NCBI GenBank assembly: GCA_050313895.1
Contig: JBNPMI010000007.1
DNA length: 64,000 bases
Origin: JALFST01 sp022779285
GTDB taxonomy: Bacteria; Bacillota; Clostridia; Tissierellales; Peptoniphilaceae
Reading direction: 5' to 3' (one strand)
Each line of letters opens with the position of its first letter. Position 1 is the first letter of the stretch. The notes under the pieces were generated by a model. The model was given only the letters and a program-made list of their open reading frames with translations, had not been told where the DNA came from and ran no database searches. A program made the translations under genes and the position numbers. Shown in pieces: positions 62,252-64,000 of this stretch.

Positions 62252-62280
62252 TTGACATAGTGACACTATGTCATTATACT
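62252..62280 (+). promoter_or_regulatory. Consensus sigma-A promoter overlapping a TetR operator
   Basis: TTGACA, 17 bp, TATACT. Within it, 62253-62273 is a 21-bp palindrome with perfect 10-bp arms TGACATAGTG / CACTATGTCA around a central A. A repressor bound here would cover the -35 box and spacer. Confidence 0.88.
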
Positions 62281-62290
62281 GTTTTTCGTA

Positions 62291-62305
62291 ATGACACCGT
62301 GTCAT
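62291..62305 (+). promoter_or_regulatory. Second operator-like palindrome
   Basis: ATGACACCGTGTCAT, 7-bp arms around a central C, shares TGACA/TGTCA ends with the first palindrome and lies between the promoter and the ribosome site. Confidence 0.75.
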
Positions 62306-62319
62306 CGAGAGGAGATCCT

Positions 62320-62877
62320 ATGCCGAAGTCAACCTTTTTCAATTTGCCGCCGGAAAAACAGGAATGTATCCGGCGCGCACTGATTTCCGAGTTTGAGACG
62401 CATCCGCTTGCAGAGGCGAGCGTAAAGCACATCGTCGAAACGCTGGGCATTGCACGAGGGAGCTTTTATCAATATTTTGAGGATTTAACAGAAAGCTATT
62501 TCTATATTCTGGAGCAGGAAACCACCGAGCTCCACACCCTTTTTGCAAAGCTCATGCAGGAGAGCGATGACGCCGGGAGCGCGCTCGACGCCTTTGGACC
62601 GCGTGTCGCGGAGGAGCTGTTTGATCCCCTGCGCATCTCGCTCTATCGATCGCGATACCTCGGATGGACTGCCGAACTCGAAGGAAAATGGAACGAGTAT
62701 TTAGAAAAAAATCAAGATCCGGCACGCAAAAAATTTCGCCGAAGTGAACAGCTGCTCTTCATGAAGGCCGTGGTACATGACCTGATCCTGCGCAGCTTTA
62801 CGGAAAATTGGAGCAAGAAAGAATTTTTAGAGCATTATCGCCGGCATGTAATCTGGCTGAAGGGAGGCATTGTATGA
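62320..62877 (+). CDS. TetR-family repressor, probably autoregulated
   Basis: 185 residues from the ATG at 62320 (GAGAGGAG upstream). The HTH EASVKHIVETLGIARGSFYQ (about 29-48) is typical; the C-terminal ligand domain is divergent. Two palindromes in its own promoter are the likely operators. The next gene starts within its stop codon (ATGA), so it controls that membrane protein. Confidence 0.92.
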   Translation: MPKSTFFNLPPEKQECIRRALISEFETHPLAEASVKHIVETLGIARGSFYQYFEDLTESYFYILEQETTELHTLFAKLMQESDDAGSALDAFGPRVAEELFDPLRISLYRSRYLGWTAELEGKWNEYLEKNQDPARKKFRRSEQLLFMKAVVHDLILRSFTENWSKKEFLEHYRRHVIWLKGGIV

Positions 62878-63941
62878 TGCATGTTATGGAACCCCTGTTT
62901 GATGTCGCCTACCTGGTCCTCGTCATCGGATTGGGCCTTCGTCTTTTATTGGAGGAGTCTTCCCGTGCACGAAGATTCGGCATGATGGCCATCGTGCTCG
63001 GAGCCGGTGACGCCTTTCACCTGATCCCGCGCATTCTCGCGCATCTCACGCCAAATGGCTTTGCCGAATATGCCGCTCTGCTTTCGTGGGGAGAGCTGGT
63101 GACGAGCATCACCATGACGTTCTTTTATCTGCTTTTCTTCGCTTACTATCAGGAAATGAGCGGCGACCGAATTCCCGCGAAGAAACATATGATTCAGGCA
63201 CTTGCGGCCGCCCGCATCGTTTTCACGCTTCTCCCGCAAAACGAGTGGGGTACTGCGGGAAATTATACCTTCGCACTTCTGAGAAATGTACCGTTTTTAA
63301 TCATGGGCCTTCTGCTCATCCGGTGGACATGGCAGACCCGGTCCTTCAGCGGACTTGAGCATGCGGCAGAGCTTATTTTCCTGAGCTTTCTCTTCTATGT
63401 GCCTGTCGTGGCCGGCGCACGCTTCGTGCCGGTTCTCGGCGTATTCATGATCCCGAAAACCCTGGCCTATGTCGCTCTCGTCGTTTCGGGCTTCCGGCAC
63501 TATATTCGGGGTCTGACACCATCTCATCTCCTGAAAACCGCCATTGTCTTTCTGATTATGGGTCTTGCCGGCGGCGTCTTCTACCGGGAGCTTACAAAAG
63601 CGCTCGGCTGGACAAGCCCCACGTCTCTCGGCCTTGTGCACCCGCACTCGATCATGCTCGGATTCGTTTTGATGCTGATCCTATATCTTCTTCTCCGCGA
63701 TCGCGCGCCTGCCGAGCTTGCCTCCATCCGGCGCCCGCTTCGCATCTATCAGACAGGACTCGTCTGGACCATTGTCGGTATGCTGGTTCGCGGCATCGCC
63801 ACCATGACCGCGGATGGCATCTCCCTATTTCCCGACGCCGCCCTCTCCGGCATTGCCGGTATCGGCCATGTATTCCTCGGAGCCGGCCTCGTCTCCCTCT
63901 TCGTGATTCTGACTCGTCAAAAAACCGCCCCTTCCGTTTGA
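62874..63941 (+). CDS. Polytopic membrane protein with DUF2871-like C-terminal half
   Basis: 355 residues from the ATG at 62874. About ten helices. The C-terminal half (FLIMGLAGGVFYRELTKALG, LGLVHPHSIMLGFVLMLILY) matches DUF2871; the N-terminal half (GAGDAFHLIPRILAHLTPNG) is a separate helical module. No transport motif is recognised. Co-expressed with the TetR repressor, so it is likely induced by the TetR ligand. Its stop codon lies inside the terminator hairpin. Confidence 0.85.
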   Translation: MMHVMEPLFDVAYLVLVIGLGLRLLLEESSRARRFGMMAIVLGAGDAFHLIPRILAHLTPNGFAEYAALLSWGELVTSITMTFFYLLFFAYYQEMSGDRIPAKKHMIQALAAARIVFTLLPQNEWGTAGNYTFALLRNVPFLIMGLLLIRWTWQTRSFSGLEHAAELIFLSFLFYVPVVAGARFVPVLGVFMIPKTLAYVALVVSGFRHYIRGLTPSHLLKTAIVFLIMGLAGGVFYRELTKALGWTSPTSLGLVHPHSIMLGFVLMLILYLLLRDRAPAELASIRRPLRIYQTGLVWTIVGMLVRGIATMTADGISLFPDAALSGIAGIGHVFLGAGLVSLFVILTRQKTAPSV

Positions 63942-63955
63942 AGGGGCGGTTTTTT
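63919..63955 (+). terminator. Terminator of the TetR-DUF2871 operon
   Basis: A 14- to 15-bp stem (AAAACCGCCCCTTC / GAAGGGGCGGTTTT), 5-nt loop and TTTTTT. The DUF2871-like gene's stop at 63939-63941 lies at the loop, so the last codons form the stem. Beyond it, 63956-64000 shows no feature. Confidence 0.93.
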
Positions 63956-64000
63956 GAATCTGTAACAAATGGAGGAAGGCTCTGAAAATCCGGCGGCAAC

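Overview
The window looks like chromosomal DNA of a low-oxygen, amino-acid-fermenting Firmicute. Evidence: strong AGGAGG-type ribosome binding sites, sigma-A promoters, a complete arginine deiminase operon beside argS, a GlpP antiterminator, a DegV protein, sortase-type surface proteins and a purine riboswitch. Base composition is near balanced and most genes lie on the minus strand. A Tissierellia/Peptoniphilaceae-like anaerobic coccus fits best, but this is inference from gene content, not a phylogenetic result.

Layout. 1-9.4 kb: the N-terminal 1610 residues of a very large surface protein, a secreted C69 dipeptidase with a sortase-type tail, and the cytosolic dipeptidase PepD. 9.4-17.4 kb: tRNA-Arg, an AT-rich AlbA/Schlafen-type regulator, a three-gene zinc-ribbon/TcaA-like/YARHG membrane operon, an AlaX-like tRNA-editing protein, a regulator with two AraC DNA-binding domains, and two gene remnants. 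17.6-24.6 kb: arcA-arcB-arcC-transporter and argS, an arginine fermentation block. 24.6-32.3 kb: GlpP, an ABC ATPase with a giant FtsX permease, and FtsH. 32.4-37.7 kb: an FbpABC/AfuABC-type importer coupled to a YihX-like phosphatase, then ferritin. 37.8-43.1 kb: a BMP-family nucleoside importer behind a guanine-class riboswitch. 43.1-50.6 kb: DegV, YjjG, MATE, an ABC exporter, a lipoprotein, and a flavodoxin-DUF3793 pair behind a long palindrome. 50.8-52.0 kb: an insertion sequence inactivated by one nonsense codon and flanked by direct repeats of about 25 bp. 52.0-58.3 kb: CLC antiporter, gamma-carbonic-anhydrase-like protein, Spx-like protein, cyclophilin, a poorly explained stretch, and a zinc-type P-ATPase operon with an SmtB-like sensor. 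58.4-64 kb: a B3/B4-CmpB-methyltransferase operon, a 3-hydroxyacyl-CoA dehydrogenase, and a self-regulated TetR/DUF2871 pair.

How the parts fit. Surface and cytosolic dipeptidases feed peptides and amino acids; the arc operon would turn arginine into ornithine, ammonia, CO2 and ATP; the BMP system salvages nucleosides under purine control; ferritin, flavodoxin and the P-ATPase operon handle metals. No complete prophage, CRISPR array or defence island was found. The items most worth following up are: the sugar-phosphate-like transporter coupled to a phosphatase (32.5-37.0 kb); the zinc-ribbon/YARHG operon; the double-AraC regulator; the peptidase domain split by repeats; similar palindromes ahead of ferritin and DUF3793-flavodoxin; and the insertion sequence.
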